A stretch of 10,527 nt of DNA from Thermohalobaculum sp039185235 (lineage in GTDB: Bacteria > Pseudomonadota > Alphaproteobacteria > Rhodobacterales > Rhodobacteraceae): the NCBI GenBank assembly GCA_039185235.1, contig JBCDAS010000142.1:1-10527 (forward strand), in the 5' to 3' direction. This document shows positions 1 through 6,830 of the stretch, in pieces. The position numbers were made by a program, and so were the translations under genes. The first letter of the stretch is position 1; the number at the start of each line of letters is the position of its first letter. The notes beneath the pieces are model-generated. The model was not told where the DNA came from. It made no database searches and worked only from the letters and a program-made list of their open reading frames with translations.

Positions 1-55
1 CGGCAAAACGGGGGGTGACCGAGGCATCGAGCGGTTCGTATTTCGGATCAGCCAT
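1..55 (-). CDS. N-terminus of an agmatinase/arginase-family (ureohydrolase) protein, cut by the window edge
   Basis: Only the first 18 codons are present (MADPKYEPLDASVTPRFA), running off the left edge. The start at 53-55 is supported by a strong Shine-Dalgarno sequence, GAGGAG, six bases upstream, and by its position 14 bases after the ppk2 stop, which implies co-transcription and probably coupled translation. The pattern 'PL-x5-PRFA' resembles the N-terminus of agmatinase and guanidinobutyrase-type ureohydrolases, which usually continue with a G-x-x-T-F-x-R-L-P motif. Such enzymes hydrolyse agmatine or related guanidino compounds to urea and an amine in the cytosol. The coding call is firm because of the ribosome binding site and spacing; the family rests on a short motif remembered from relatives and is tentative. 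Confidence 0.6.
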   Translation of the reverse strand, partial: MADPKYEPLDASVTPRFA

Positions 56-61
56 CTTGGG

Positions 62-67
62 CTCCTC
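62..67 (-). promoter_or_regulatory. Ribosome binding site of the truncated left-edge gene
   Basis: The minus strand reads GAGGAG with six bases to the ATG at 55. It lies inside the 14-base gap after the ppk2 stop and is the main evidence that a gene starts at the window edge. Confidence 0.7.
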
Positions 68-69
68 TG

Positions 70-957
70 CTAGTCCGCATCATCCTCCATGAAATCCGGA
101 CCCACGGACAGGAGCGGATTTGGCGGCCGGGCAACTGCCTCATCTTTTCTGGCATAGTCGATCCCGCTAAGGATCAGTTCGATGGCTGCCAGTCGACCCC
201 GACGTTTATCGTCCGAGCGGATCACCCGCCAAGGTGTCTCTTCGCTATGGGTCCGCTCAAACGTCTCCTCGATCGCGTGGGAGTAGGTCTCCCAACGATT
301 GAGGCTTTCGACATCAATGGAACTGAGCTTCCACTGTTTGAGTGGATCACGCTCGCGCGCCAGAACCCGGCGCATCTGCTCCGAGCGCGAGCAAGTCAGC
401 CAGATCTTCACAAGATGGACGCCGTCATTGATTAGACCACGCTCGAACAAGGGAACTTGGCGGAAGAACAACTCGCGCTGCTCATTGGTGCAGAAGCCAA
501 AGACATGCTCGACGACCGCTCTGTTATACCACGAACGGTCGAACAGCACGATCTCACCGGCGGCCGGCATGTGCTGTACATAGCGTTGAAAGTACCACTG
601 TGTGGTCTCGCGGTCCGAGGGTTTTGCCAAGGCCACAACCCGAGCAACCCGGGGGTTCAGGTTTTCTCGCACCCGCTTGATCGTGCCACCCTTGCCTGCC
701 GCATCCCTGCCCTCGAAAACAACCACAAGACGCTGACCGGTCTCCACCACCCAGCTTTGCAGTTTTACGAGCTCGATCTGAAGAAGCTGATACGCCTCGT
801 CATAGATCTTGCCCTCGAGCCGCTTGGGATAGGGATAGGTCGAGGAAAGGATATCGTTCTTGTCTGCCTGGTCGATCTTTTTGCGCAGCTTCTTCGGGAA
901 CTCATCTTCGAAGAACTGCGTGATCGCCCCGCCGAAGGGTTTGTCCTTCTTCCCCAT
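70..957 (-). CDS. ppk2: Polyphosphate kinase 2 (PPK2 family, single domain)
   Basis: A cytosolic kinase of 295 residues, the usual size of a one-domain PPK2. PPK2 enzymes transfer phosphate between inorganic polyphosphate and nucleotides, generally favouring polyP-driven phosphorylation of NDPs or NMPs. Visible hallmarks are the Walker A loop GRDAAGKGG (residues 83-91), the Walker B segment VLFDRSWYNR (137-146), and the lid region RERDPLKQWKLS (201-212). The N-terminal ~40 residues are charged and probably flexible. The start at 957 gives the standard 'MGKKDKPF' opening; its Shine-Dalgarno is weak (GGGAT), and a small 5-bp hairpin (968-972/980-984) lies just upstream. It sits 45 bases after the hydrolase stop and 14 bases before the next start, so it is probably the third gene of a metA-led operon. 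Nucleotide preference (class I versus II/III) cannot be decided by eye; the length and motif spacing resemble class I. Confidence 0.95.
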   Translation of the reverse strand: MGKKDKPFGGAITQFFEDEFPKKLRKKIDQADKNDILSSTYPYPKRLEGKIYDEAYQLLQIELVKLQSWVVETGQRLVVVFEGRDAAGKGGTIKRVRENLNPRVARVVALAKPSDRETTQWYFQRYVQHMPAAGEIVLFDRSWYNRAVVEHVFGFCTNEQRELFFRQVPLFERGLINDGVHLVKIWLTCSRSEQMRRVLARERDPLKQWKLSSIDVESLNRWETYSHAIEETFERTHSEETPWRVIRSDDKRRGRLAAIELILSGIDYARKDEAVARPPNPLLSVGPDFMEDDAD

Positions 958-1002
958 AGCACCATCCCGTCATTTTTCTTGACGTTAGGCGGGTGTGCGA
1001 TC

Positions 1003-1950
1003 TCAGGCAACCATCCGAAAGGCTGCTTGACGGATGACCTCGTGATTGGCGTGGTGCGCCATATGTCCAACCCCGTCCAGCAGCGTCAGTCGCGATCCTG
1101 GGATTAGTCCAGCCAACGGGACCGCGTGATGCGAGGCATCAATGAAATCCTCGCGCCCATGGACGATTTCAACCCGTGGTTTGAGGGTCGGATAGTCCTG
1201 CACCATCCGCTCGAGCGCGATGTTCACGAATTGAATATCTGCCGTGTTTGCAGCCAACGTCTTGTCCCGCAAAGCAAGAGGCGCGCCGACATAGTCGAGA
1301 TACCCCTCGGGCGGTGTCATCGGACGGAAGACACGGGCGACAAAGCGATCGATCCCACCACTGGCGGCGACGCGCTTCATGTAGTTGGTATACGCGCTGA
1401 TCACATACCCATCGAGGCCAAGCGTTCGAAAGACCTTGGCCGCCCCGCCATAGGGCATCGACACACCTGAAATCGGCATCAGCCCGCGCGTCTCATCGGG
1501 GTATTGCAAACCCCAGGCGAGGGCGACAGCACCTCCCCAAGAATGGCCCACGATAATCGGATCTTCGATGCCGATTTCACGCGATGCCAGGTAGAGCGTG
1601 CGGGCCTGTACCGCCGGATCCCAGCCGCGCGCGGGATCCCGGTCAGTATAGCCAAAGCCAGGGCGATCAAAGGCAATTACACGGAAGTCCTTTGCCAGTT
1701 CAGGTGCGATCGAGAAGGTCCAGTCGCGCAAATTCCCGCTTGCGCCATGAACCAAGATCAGCGGCTGGCCTGTGCCTTGCTCCCAGTAGTGAACCTTCCT
1801 GCCATCGGTCAGGGTCACGAATTTGCCAATCGGAGGATAAAGCTCCGCCGCGTTCGACGCATCATAGCTGGGTGCCCTGGAGCAGGCCGCGATCACAGCA
1901 ATCGCGCCAAGGGCCGTGCCACCGAGGATGAGCTTCCGCCGACTGATCAT
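1003..1950 (-). CDS. Alpha/beta-hydrolase, Tat-exported lipoprotein
   Basis: A 315-residue serine hydrolase of the alpha/beta fold. The N-terminus has a twin-arginine signal (SRRKLI, residues 3-8), a hydrophobic stretch and a lipobox IAAC with Cys23, so the mature enzyme should be exported folded and lipid-anchored at the cell envelope. The fold is shown by the oxyanion segment VHGASG (67-72), the nucleophile elbow GHSWGG with Ser137 (135-140), a probable acid Asp268 in HGREDFID, and the catalytic His296 in GVGHMAHH. The start is supported by GGAGG five bases upstream (1956-1960). It lies 41 bases after metA and 45 before ppk2. The substrate cannot be told; epoxide hydrolase, haloperoxidase-like and esterase activities all use this core. 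MetX also has this fold, but the export signal argues against a role in homoserine acylation. Confidence 0.9.
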   Translation of the reverse strand: MISRRKLILGGTALGAIAVIAACSRAPSYDASNAAELYPPIGKFVTLTDGRKVHYWEQGTGQPLILVHGASGNLRDWTFSIAPELAKDFRVIAFDRPGFGYTDRDPARGWDPAVQARTLYLASREIGIEDPIIVGHSWGGAVALAWGLQYPDETRGLMPISGVSMPYGGAAKVFRTLGLDGYVISAYTNYMKRVAASGGIDRFVARVFRPMTPPEGYLDYVGAPLALRDKTLAANTADIQFVNIALERMVQDYPTLKPRVEIVHGREDFIDASHHAVPLAGLIPGSRLTLLDGVGHMAHHANHEVIRQAAFRMVA

Positions 1951-1991
1951 ACCTGCCTCCGCAATGCTAGAGGACTGAAAGATAAGTGGCT

Positions 1992-2930
1992 TTAGGCGAC
2001 GCGCAAGGCGTCGGTGCTGCCGATCTCGGACAAGTTATAGGGCGTCGTCTGATAGATCTGATTGATCCAGTTGCCAAAGAGCAAATGCGCATGGCTGCGC
2101 CACCTGTTCTCAGGCAATTGGCTCGGGTCGTCTTTGGGGTAATAGTTCACCGGCACATCGATCGGATCGCCATTGGCGATATCGCGATCATACTCGTCCT
2201 TGAGCGTGGTCGAGTCGTATTCCAAATGGTTGAACATATAGAGCGCCCGGTGCGCTTGATCCTCGATCAGGCAGGGACCGACCTCGGTGGACCGAACGAT
2301 CACCTCAAGCCCGCTATCGGGTGAGATATCCGCCTCTCGGACTTCCGTCCAACGGCTGACGGGCACCACGAAGTGATCCGAGAAGCCCCGCAGGAACGGT
2401 GAGGTCGGCTTCAGCACGCGATGGCGAAAACACCCAAAGGCCTTTTTATCAAGCGCATGTTTCGGGACGCCATGGAAATGGTTCAGCATCGCCTGAGCGC
2501 CCCAGCAAATCGCATAGGTGCCATGGACATTGGTCTGCGTCCATTCGAAGATCTCGCAAAGCTCTGCCCAGTAATCGACCGCATCAAAGGGCAGATGCTC
2601 GATCGGTGCACCCGTGATGATCAGCCCGTCGAACTTGCGCTCCCGCGCTTCCTGAAAGGTTGTGTAGAACGACTCCATATGGGCGTGCGAGGTGTTCTTG
2701 CTCTGATGCTCGGACATCTTGATCAGCGTCAGATCGATCTGCAGAGGCGTGGCCCCGATCAGCCGAGCGATCTGGGTCTCTGTCTGCACCTTTTTGGGCA
2801 TCAGATTCACAAGACCGATTTGCAAAGGCCGGATATCCTGGCGCGCCGCATCCGCATCCGTCATGAGCATCACACCCTCACGGGTCAGGATGTCATAGGC
2901 GGGAAGGTTGGCAGGAATCTTGATCGGCAT
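1992..2930 (-). CDS. metA: Homoserine O-acyltransferase MetA (predicted acetyl-CoA-dependent)
   Basis: MetA acylates homoserine, the first committed step of methionine synthesis, in the cytosol. The 312-residue length is typical. The class-I glutamine-amidotransferase-like fold is evident, with nucleophile Cys142 in CWGAQA (142-147) and the His235/Glu237 dyad in NHLEYD (234-239), the same numbers as in E. coli MetA. The region PLQIGLVNLMPKKVQTE (35-51) is a family signature. Residue 111 is Glu (GAPIEHL, 108-114); in this family Glu at this site goes with acetyl-CoA use and Gly with succinyl-CoA, so homoserine O-acetyltransferase is the likelier activity despite the usual 'succinyltransferase' label. 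The start at 2930 has an AAAGG Shine-Dalgarno eight bases upstream. It is the first gene of the minus-strand run, preceded by a leader with a strong hairpin. Confidence 0.96.
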   Translation of the reverse strand: MPIKIPANLPAYDILTREGVMLMTDADAARQDIRPLQIGLVNLMPKKVQTETQIARLIGATPLQIDLTLIKMSEHQSKNTSHAHMESFYTTFQEARERKFDGLIITGAPIEHLPFDAVDYWAELCEIFEWTQTNVHGTYAICWGAQAMLNHFHGVPKHALDKKAFGCFRHRVLKPTSPFLRGFSDHFVVPVSRWTEVREADISPDSGLEVIVRSTEVGPCLIEDQAHRALYMFNHLEYDSTTLKDEYDRDIANGDPIDVPVNYYPKDDPSQLPENRWRSHAHLLFGNWINQIYQTTPYNLSEIGSTDALRVA

Positions 2931-2980
2931 CTTGCAGACCTTTGAAGTTCAACTTTCGCTACGTTGGATTAAGAGCAACC

Positions 2981-3002
2981 AGGCTCGTTGGCAACCGAGC
3001 CT
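2981..3002 (-). promoter_or_regulatory. Hairpin in the metA 5' leader
   Basis: A perfect 7-bp inverted repeat, AGGCTCG/CGAGCCT (2981-2987 and 2996-3002), with an 8-base loop, about 50 bases upstream of the metA start. In RNA the loop reads GUUGCCAA, and its GUUG could pair with CAAC further along the leader. It could be an operator half-site pair or part of a structured leader. It does not show the conserved core of the SAM-II riboswitch often found before alphaproteobacterial met genes. Confidence 0.4.
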
Positions 3003-3105
3003 ATCTGATCTTCACGTATGAGTGTAGTGCCCCGGAAAGATTGAAGGGCCGTGAAGCATTGGCATTGCGCAAGGCTGACTTACTTCTCTCTGAGGACTGT
3101 CAGAC

Positions 3106-3109
3106 GGAG
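3106..3109 (+). promoter_or_regulatory. Ribosome binding site fixing the YceI-family start
   Basis: GGAG, six bases before the ATG at 3116. It selects this start over earlier in-frame codons and places a proper signal peptide at the N-terminus. Confidence 0.75.
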
Positions 3110-3115
3110 ACCGCC

Positions 3116-3697
3116 ATGAACCTGTTTTTCAAATCCGCTTTTGCTTTTGCCCTGACGACTGGCATCGCCACGGCACAACCTGCGACCTATAAAATCGACC
3201 CCGCGCACACGACCGTCGGTTTCTGGGTCATGCATATCGGCTATGCTAAGACCTTCGGCCAGTTCACCGAGATCGAGGGATCATACGTCTTTGATGAGGA
3301 GGCAAAGACCTTATCAGATGTTTCAGTGACGGTTCCGACTGCGAGTGTCTTTACAGCCCACAAAGCCCGGGACGGCCATGTGAAAAATGCCGACTTTCTG
3401 GATGTCGGCCAGTTTCCTGAGATGACGTTTACCGCGTCGAGCGGCGAAGTAACCGGTGATCGGACAGGAACTGTCACCGGAGATCTGACGCTCTTGGGTG
3501 TGACCAAGCCGATCACCCTGGATGCGACTTGGAACAAGAGTGGCCCCTACCCGTTCGGCCACAAGAAGCACACGATGGGTGTCTCGGCCCGCGGGACGGT
3601 CAAGCGCTCGGAGTTTGGGATGACCTATGCACTTGGCGGTATCGTCGGTGACGAGGTCGAAATCGTGATCGAGATGGAAGCGATCCGCGAGGAGTAA
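3116..3697 (+). CDS. YceI-family periplasmic lipid-binding-like protein
   Basis: A 193-residue secreted protein of the YceI family, which adopts a lipocalin-like beta-barrel that binds polyisoprenoid or other amphiphilic ligands in the periplasm. The start at 3116 gives a Sec signal peptide: Lys6, hydrophobic core to about residue 18, and cleavage after ATA (residue 20). The mature part opens with the family's YKIDPAHTTVGFWVMH (25-40). Other signatures are DGHVKNADFLDVGQFPEMTF (86-105), GDLTLLGVTKPITL (122-135) and GVSARGTVKRSEFGM (155-169). It is a single gene, divergent from metA and convergent with the ATPase gene 24 bases downstream. The cellular role of YceI proteins is poorly defined; links to stress and to isoprenoid quinone handling are known for some members only, and nothing here specifies the ligand. 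Confidence 0.93.
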   Translation: MNLFFKSAFAFALTTGIATAQPATYKIDPAHTTVGFWVMHIGYAKTFGQFTEIEGSYVFDEEAKTLSDVSVTVPTASVFTAHKARDGHVKNADFLDVGQFPEMTFTASSGEVTGDRTGTVTGDLTLLGVTKPITLDATWNKSGPYPFGHKKHTMGVSARGTVKRSEFGMTYALGGIVGDEVEIVIEMEAIREE

Positions 3698-3721
3698 AGC
3701 CCACCGAATTATGACGCCTTG

Positions 3722-4585
3722 CTAACGCTGATCGGCCAGTGCCTGGGCGATCAGCGCATCGAACTCCGCTGGTGTTCTGACCGCTTCGATATCGCTTGCG
3801 TGAACGCTGATGCCCCAGTTCTCGGCAATCGCTGCGTAGCGCGGCAGCCGCGCTTTGGCGAGACGGCGAAACCCCCAGCGAATGAAGGCGTCCGGATCAA
3901 CTTGGTCTTCGGAAAGCGCCTCGGCATCAATGTAGGCTGCCCAACTCTCGCGCAGATAATCCTCGGGATAGTACATCGGCTTCGGGGCGAGGTCGAAGCG
4001 CCGTACCAGCTCTTCCGCATCTTCATCCGTTCCTCGGATCTGAACGAACAGAATATGCGGGCTCAACGCCTTTAGAACCGGATCGGCGGGATCCGATGCA
4101 TCCACCACTTCGCAAAGCGATCCGGAAGTATCGCAGAGGAAATGCGGATAGCCATAGAGCCGCTGCGCTCTGCCAATGAACTCGACTGTGTCGAGCATCG
4201 CCGCAATCTCCGCCTGCCGGTGCTGGCGCTGGCGGCGGACATACTCCTCGAAGGGAATACCGCCCTTTGTCCGGTCACCCGGCTTGCCAAGATAAGTCGA
4301 CAGAGGCGCGAGGTTGTCGAAGGTGATGTTCGAGGCGATGTAGACGCTGTCGCTCATCAAAAGCTCGCGCAGCAGCGGGACTTTCATCGCCTCTGTTTTG
4401 AAATTGTCTGCAATGTGCTCGCCCATATAGCGCGTGCCAATCCGGTAATCGACCGAGTAGTGGAACCACTCCCCTCCGGCTCGCAGCATGTTTGCCATGG
4501 TTGTTTTGCCAAGCCCGGACATCCCAAACAAGGCCACCGCCTTGTTCGGTGCTGCCAGATAGGCCTCGGGCGTCTGGTAGAGCAT
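3722..4585 (-). CDS. P-loop ATPase/kinase-like protein of unknown function (Rhodobacterales type)
   Basis: A soluble 287-residue protein with a clear Walker A motif near the N-terminus, GMSGLGKTT (21-29), preceded by a hydrophobic strand (AVALF). A DYRIGTRYMGEHI segment (46-58), a CDTSGS motif (149-154, possibly acting as the second acidic site) and an ILFVQIRG strand (174-181) follow. The layout resembles small-molecule kinase-like P-loop folds rather than AAA+ or ABC proteins; there is no ABC signature or sensor motif. I recall similar sequences from Rhodobacteraceae annotated only as 'ATPase'. No function is assigned. The start is supported by GGGGA five bases upstream. It is divergent from an APC-type permease across 85 bp, so they may share regulation. 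The last 11 codons coincide with a long inverted repeat. Confidence 0.85.
   Translation of the reverse strand: MLYQTPEAYLAAPNKAVALFGMSGLGKTTMANMLRAGGEWFHYSVDYRIGTRYMGEHIADNFKTEAMKVPLLRELLMSDSVYIASNITFDNLAPLSTYLGKPGDRTKGGIPFEEYVRRQRQHRQAEIAAMLDTVEFIGRAQRLYGYPHFLCDTSGSLCEVVDASDPADPVLKALSPHILFVQIRGTDEDAEELVRRFDLAPKPMYYPEDYLRESWAAYIDAEALSEDQVDPDAFIRWGFRRLAKARLPRYAAIAENWGISVHASDIEAVRTPAEFDALIAQALADQR
3726..3756. terminator. Long inverted repeat at the convergent yceI/ATPase ends (possible bidirectional terminator)
   Basis: CGCTGATCG (3726-3734) pairs with CGATCAGCG (3748-3756), and inside it CCAG (3736-3739) pairs with CTGG (3743-3746). The result is a 13-bp hairpin with one central mismatch and a 3-base loop. 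It lies inside the final codons of the ATPase gene, 29 bases after the YceI stop. No U-run follows on either strand, so it is not a textbook intrinsic terminator, but its site between two converging genes fits transcript-end formation or 3'-end protection. Confidence 0.45.
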
Positions 4586-4670
4586 GCTATCCCCTCAGTT
4601 CGTGCATCTCCCCCTAATTCCTTCCCCAGGCTTTGCCAAACATTTTGATTGGGTATTAGATGGATCAGAA
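4586..4670. promoter_or_regulatory. Divergent promoter region between ATPase and APC permease genes
   Basis: 85 bp between two start codons. On the plus strand TTGCCA (4633-4638) and TATTAG (4654-4659) form a sigma-70-like pair, but the 15-base spacer is short and the start would lie only about ten bases past the -10, giving an almost leaderless transcript. This pair is speculative. No clear operator symmetry was seen. Confidence 0.4.
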
Positions 4671-5816
4671 ATGCGGATCCGGGACTTCGGCGTGAAACAG
4701 CTCCTGAGTGCAACGACAACTCCGCTCGCCTCGATCTTCGGCAGCGGGTTTCTGGTGATCGTGCCGATCCTGGCAGGTGCGGTTGGCCCTTACTCGGTGC
4801 TGGCAATGGCCGGTGTCTGTGCGCTCGCCTTTGCGATGGGATCGGTGATCCGGTTCAACATCCGCCATGCCGAGCCCGTGCTCGCGGCCGATCCGAGCGA
4901 GATGACCCTGTCCTTCGAGCGTGCCTCGGACTTGGCCCTGGTCATCGCCTACATCATCTCGGTCTGTCTCTATATCCACATTCTGGCGGCCTTTGTCCTG
5001 ACCGGGCTCGGGACGATGACACCGCTTCACGACGATCTTCTAACAACCGCCGTGATCGCGGCGATCACCCTGGTCGGCGTGATCAACGGGCTCGATGGGC
5101 TGTCTTTTCTCGAACGTTGGGCGCTGCTTGTCACTTTTGCGATTATCACGCTCTTGCTGGGGTCGTTCGCAGTCTACGATCTTGGCCTCGCGAGTGCGGC
5201 AACTGGCATCCAGCTTCCAAAACTGCCCGAGCAATCGGGATGGACGATGCTGACCCTGGTCGCCGGCACATTGATCGTGGTTCAAGGGTTCGAGACACCC
5301 CGCTACCTCGGCGCCACTTTTGATGCGGAGACGCGGATCAAAGCCTCTCGCCTTTCTCAACTGATCTCAAGCGCGGTCTATATTACCTTCGTTGCCCTGG
5401 CACTGCCCATGGTTGTCACGCTCGGTGGCAACTATGATGATGACAGCCTGATTGCGCTTGCCAAAACGGCAGCGATCTGGCTGCCGATCCCGCTGATCAT
5501 CGCTGCAGCTCTCAGCCAGTTCGCGGCCGCCGTGGCCGATACGCTCGCTGCATCTGGGAACTTGGCCGAGACGACCCATGATCACCTCAAGGTCCGCTAT
5601 GCCTATGTTATCGTGGGAGCCGGTGCGATTGCGCTCACCTGGACGGCTGACACGCTCGAGATCCTCGCGCTCGCGTCCCGCGCCTTTGCCTTCTACTACT
5701 TCTTGCAATGCTTGGTCGCGATGAGTGTGGCCCAATCGATGCACCAACGCTTTCTCATCGCGCCCATCGCGATGGCCATGGCCTTTGTCACCGTCTTCGC
5801 CGTGCCTGCAGGCTAA
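4671..5816 (+). CDS. APC-superfamily-like membrane permease, substrate unknown
   Basis: A 381-residue integral membrane protein with about ten hydrophobic segments. Two features point to the APC (LeuT-fold) superfamily: a first helix broken by a GSG motif (FGSGFLVIVPILAGAVGP, 23-40) and a sixth-helix-type segment VVQGFETPRYLG (203-214). The latter is followed by a charged loop, ATFDAETRIKASR (215-227), resembling the GFE...E/R pattern of amino-acid permeases. The start at 4671 was chosen because the protein then opens directly with the cytoplasmic MRIRDFG before helix 1. An in-frame ATG at 4584 would add 29 residues across the ATPase start and the divergent promoter region; the local ribosome binding site is weak (GGA). 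At 381 residues it is shorter than the common 450-500-residue permeases. The substrate cannot be read from sequence. The desaturase gene follows 63 bases downstream. Confidence 0.8.
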   Translation: MRIRDFGVKQLLSATTTPLASIFGSGFLVIVPILAGAVGPYSVLAMAGVCALAFAMGSVIRFNIRHAEPVLAADPSEMTLSFERASDLALVIAYIISVCLYIHILAAFVLTGLGTMTPLHDDLLTTAVIAAITLVGVINGLDGLSFLERWALLVTFAIITLLLGSFAVYDLGLASAATGIQLPKLPEQSGWTMLTLVAGTLIVVQGFETPRYLGATFDAETRIKASRLSQLISSAVYITFVALALPMVVTLGGNYDDDSLIALAKTAAIWLPIPLIIAAALSQFAAAVADTLAASGNLAETTHDHLKVRYAYVIVGAGAIALTWTADTLEILALASRAFAFYYFLQCLVAMSVAQSMHQRFLIAPIAMAMAFVTVFAVPAG

Positions 5817-5867
5817 GCTCTGAAATTTGGAGTTCTGCACAGTTTGGGATACGCTCTAACGGTCAAC

Positions 5868-5872
5868 AGGAG
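5868..5872 (+). promoter_or_regulatory. Ribosome binding site fixing the desaturase start
   Basis: AGGAG, seven bases before the ATG at 5880. It selects this start over an upstream in-frame start at 5844 that would add 12 residues and place the AGGAG inside the coding sequence. Confidence 0.8.
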
Positions 5873-5879
5873 CCAATCC

Positions 5880-6830
5880 ATGGCCGCAGGAAAAGACTTT
5901 CTGACCCCTGAGGAGATCCGACCCCTTGCGGAGCGCTCGGATTGGATGGGAGCAGGTCTGATCTTTCATTGCTGGGCTGTGATGGCCGGGGCGATCGCGC
6001 TTTTCGCCTGGGCGCCCTCTGTCCTTACCTTCCTGCTTGCCGTCATCCTGATCGGCTCACGGCAATTGGGCCTGGCGATCTTGATGCATGATGCGGCGCA
6101 TAACGCGCTTTTTGCCAATCGATGGCTGAACGATTGGGTTGGTCAGTGGCTTTGCGGGCGCCCGATCCTGGCCGATCTCCCCAGTTATCGGACCTACCAT
6201 CTCACACATCACCGCTTCACCCAGACCGACAAAGACCCCGATCTCAAGCTCTCGCGGCCTTTCCCGACCACGCGGGCCAGCCTCATCCGCAAGATCTTCC
6301 GTGATCTGACCGGTCAAACCGGTCTGAAACAGCTTGCAGCCCAGATCCGTCTGAGCTTCCAACTGGCCTGGGATTCAGATGCGATCGCCGCCAGCAAGGG
6401 CGAGATGGCTCAGGCGTTCAAATCCGCCTCACTACGCCCCGCGCTTTTGGTCCATACGATCCTCTTCGCATTGCTTTGGACCATCGGTGCCTGGTGGTGG
6501 TACTTCGCCTTTTGGCTGCTGCCACTTCTCACTTGGTTCCAGCTTGTTCTGCGTCTTCGCAACATCGCCGAACATGGCGCGACCGAGGCCTCACAGAACC
6601 CCTTGCAGAACGTGAGAACAACCCGAGCCGGGCCGCTCATGGGTCTGATCGTAGCCCCCTATTGGGTGAACTTTCATCTCGAGCACCATTTGGTCATGCA
6701 TGTGCCCTGCTGGAACCTGCCGAAACTGCATGAGATGATGCTCGCCAAAGGCCATGGACCCGAGATGCGTGTGGCGCGGACCTATTGGGAGGTTTTAGGC
6801 GAGGTTGGCTGGCGAAATCAAAGCGCATAG
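5880..6830 (+). CDS. Membrane-bound fatty acid desaturase family protein
   Basis: A 316-residue di-iron membrane enzyme with all three histidine clusters: HDAAH (70-74), HLTHH (107-111) and HLEHH (266-270), plus the extra EHG (231-233) common in the family. Hydrophobic segments lie at about 27-60 and 186-222, the usual paired transmembrane hairpins that place the His boxes on the cytosolic face. Such enzymes use O2 and electrons from ferredoxin or cytochrome b5-type donors to introduce double bonds, or sometimes hydroxyls, into acyl chains or related lipids. The box pattern resembles the rhizobitoxine/FADS-like subgroup rather than stearoyl-CoA delta-9 enzymes, but the substrate is uncertain. 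The start follows AGGAG (5868-5872). It is downstream of the permease on the same strand, possibly co-transcribed, and its last 13 bases overlap the end of the convergent MFS gene. Confidence 0.92.
   Translation: MAAGKDFLTPEEIRPLAERSDWMGAGLIFHCWAVMAGAIALFAWAPSVLTFLLAVILIGSRQLGLAILMHDAAHNALFANRWLNDWVGQWLCGRPILADLPSYRTYHLTHHRFTQTDKDPDLKLSRPFPTTRASLIRKIFRDLTGQTGLKQLAAQIRLSFQLAWDSDAIAASKGEMAQAFKSASLRPALLVHTILFALLWTIGAWWWYFAFWLLPLLTWFQLVLRLRNIAEHGATEASQNPLQNVRTTRAGPLMGLIVAPYWVNFHLEHHLVMHVPCWNLPKLHEMMLAKGHGPEMRVARTYWEVLGEVGWRNQSA

Larger units (their letters stand above)
2931..3115. promoter_or_regulatory. Divergent metA / yceI-family intergenic region
   Basis: A 185-bp non-coding stretch between two genes read in opposite directions, so it must hold both promoters. 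It contains the hairpin listed at 2981-3002. I found no convincing sigma-70 pair for either gene: a TTGGCA at 3059-3064 with TACTTC 16 bases on is the best for the plus strand, and its -10 is poor. The plus-strand frame of the YceI gene stays open to 2942, but the upstream codons lack signal-peptide character and are not taken as coding. Confidence 0.6.

Noticed and set aside
457..1107. A long open plus-strand frame opposite ppk2 and the end of the hydrolase gene
   Set aside because: It is antisense to a clear PPK2 gene with intact motifs, lacks a recognisable domain or good ribosome binding site, and is explained by the GC-biased codons of the real gene.
2931..3020. SAM-II riboswitch before metA
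   Set aside because: A GUAGCGAAAG segment resembles part of the SAM-II core, but the hairpin loop is only eight bases, too short for the SAM-II pseudoknot, and the conserved P1 arrangement is absent.
2942..3115. N-terminal extension of the YceI-family gene
   Set aside because: The upstream codons precede a clear signal peptide and a GGAG site at 3106-3109; a 58-residue extension would bury the signal peptide.
4584..4670. Upstream start for the APC-type permease at 4584
   Set aside because: It would overlap the start codon of the divergent ATPase gene and code through the promoter region with non-hydrophobic residues; 4671 gives a normal N-terminus.
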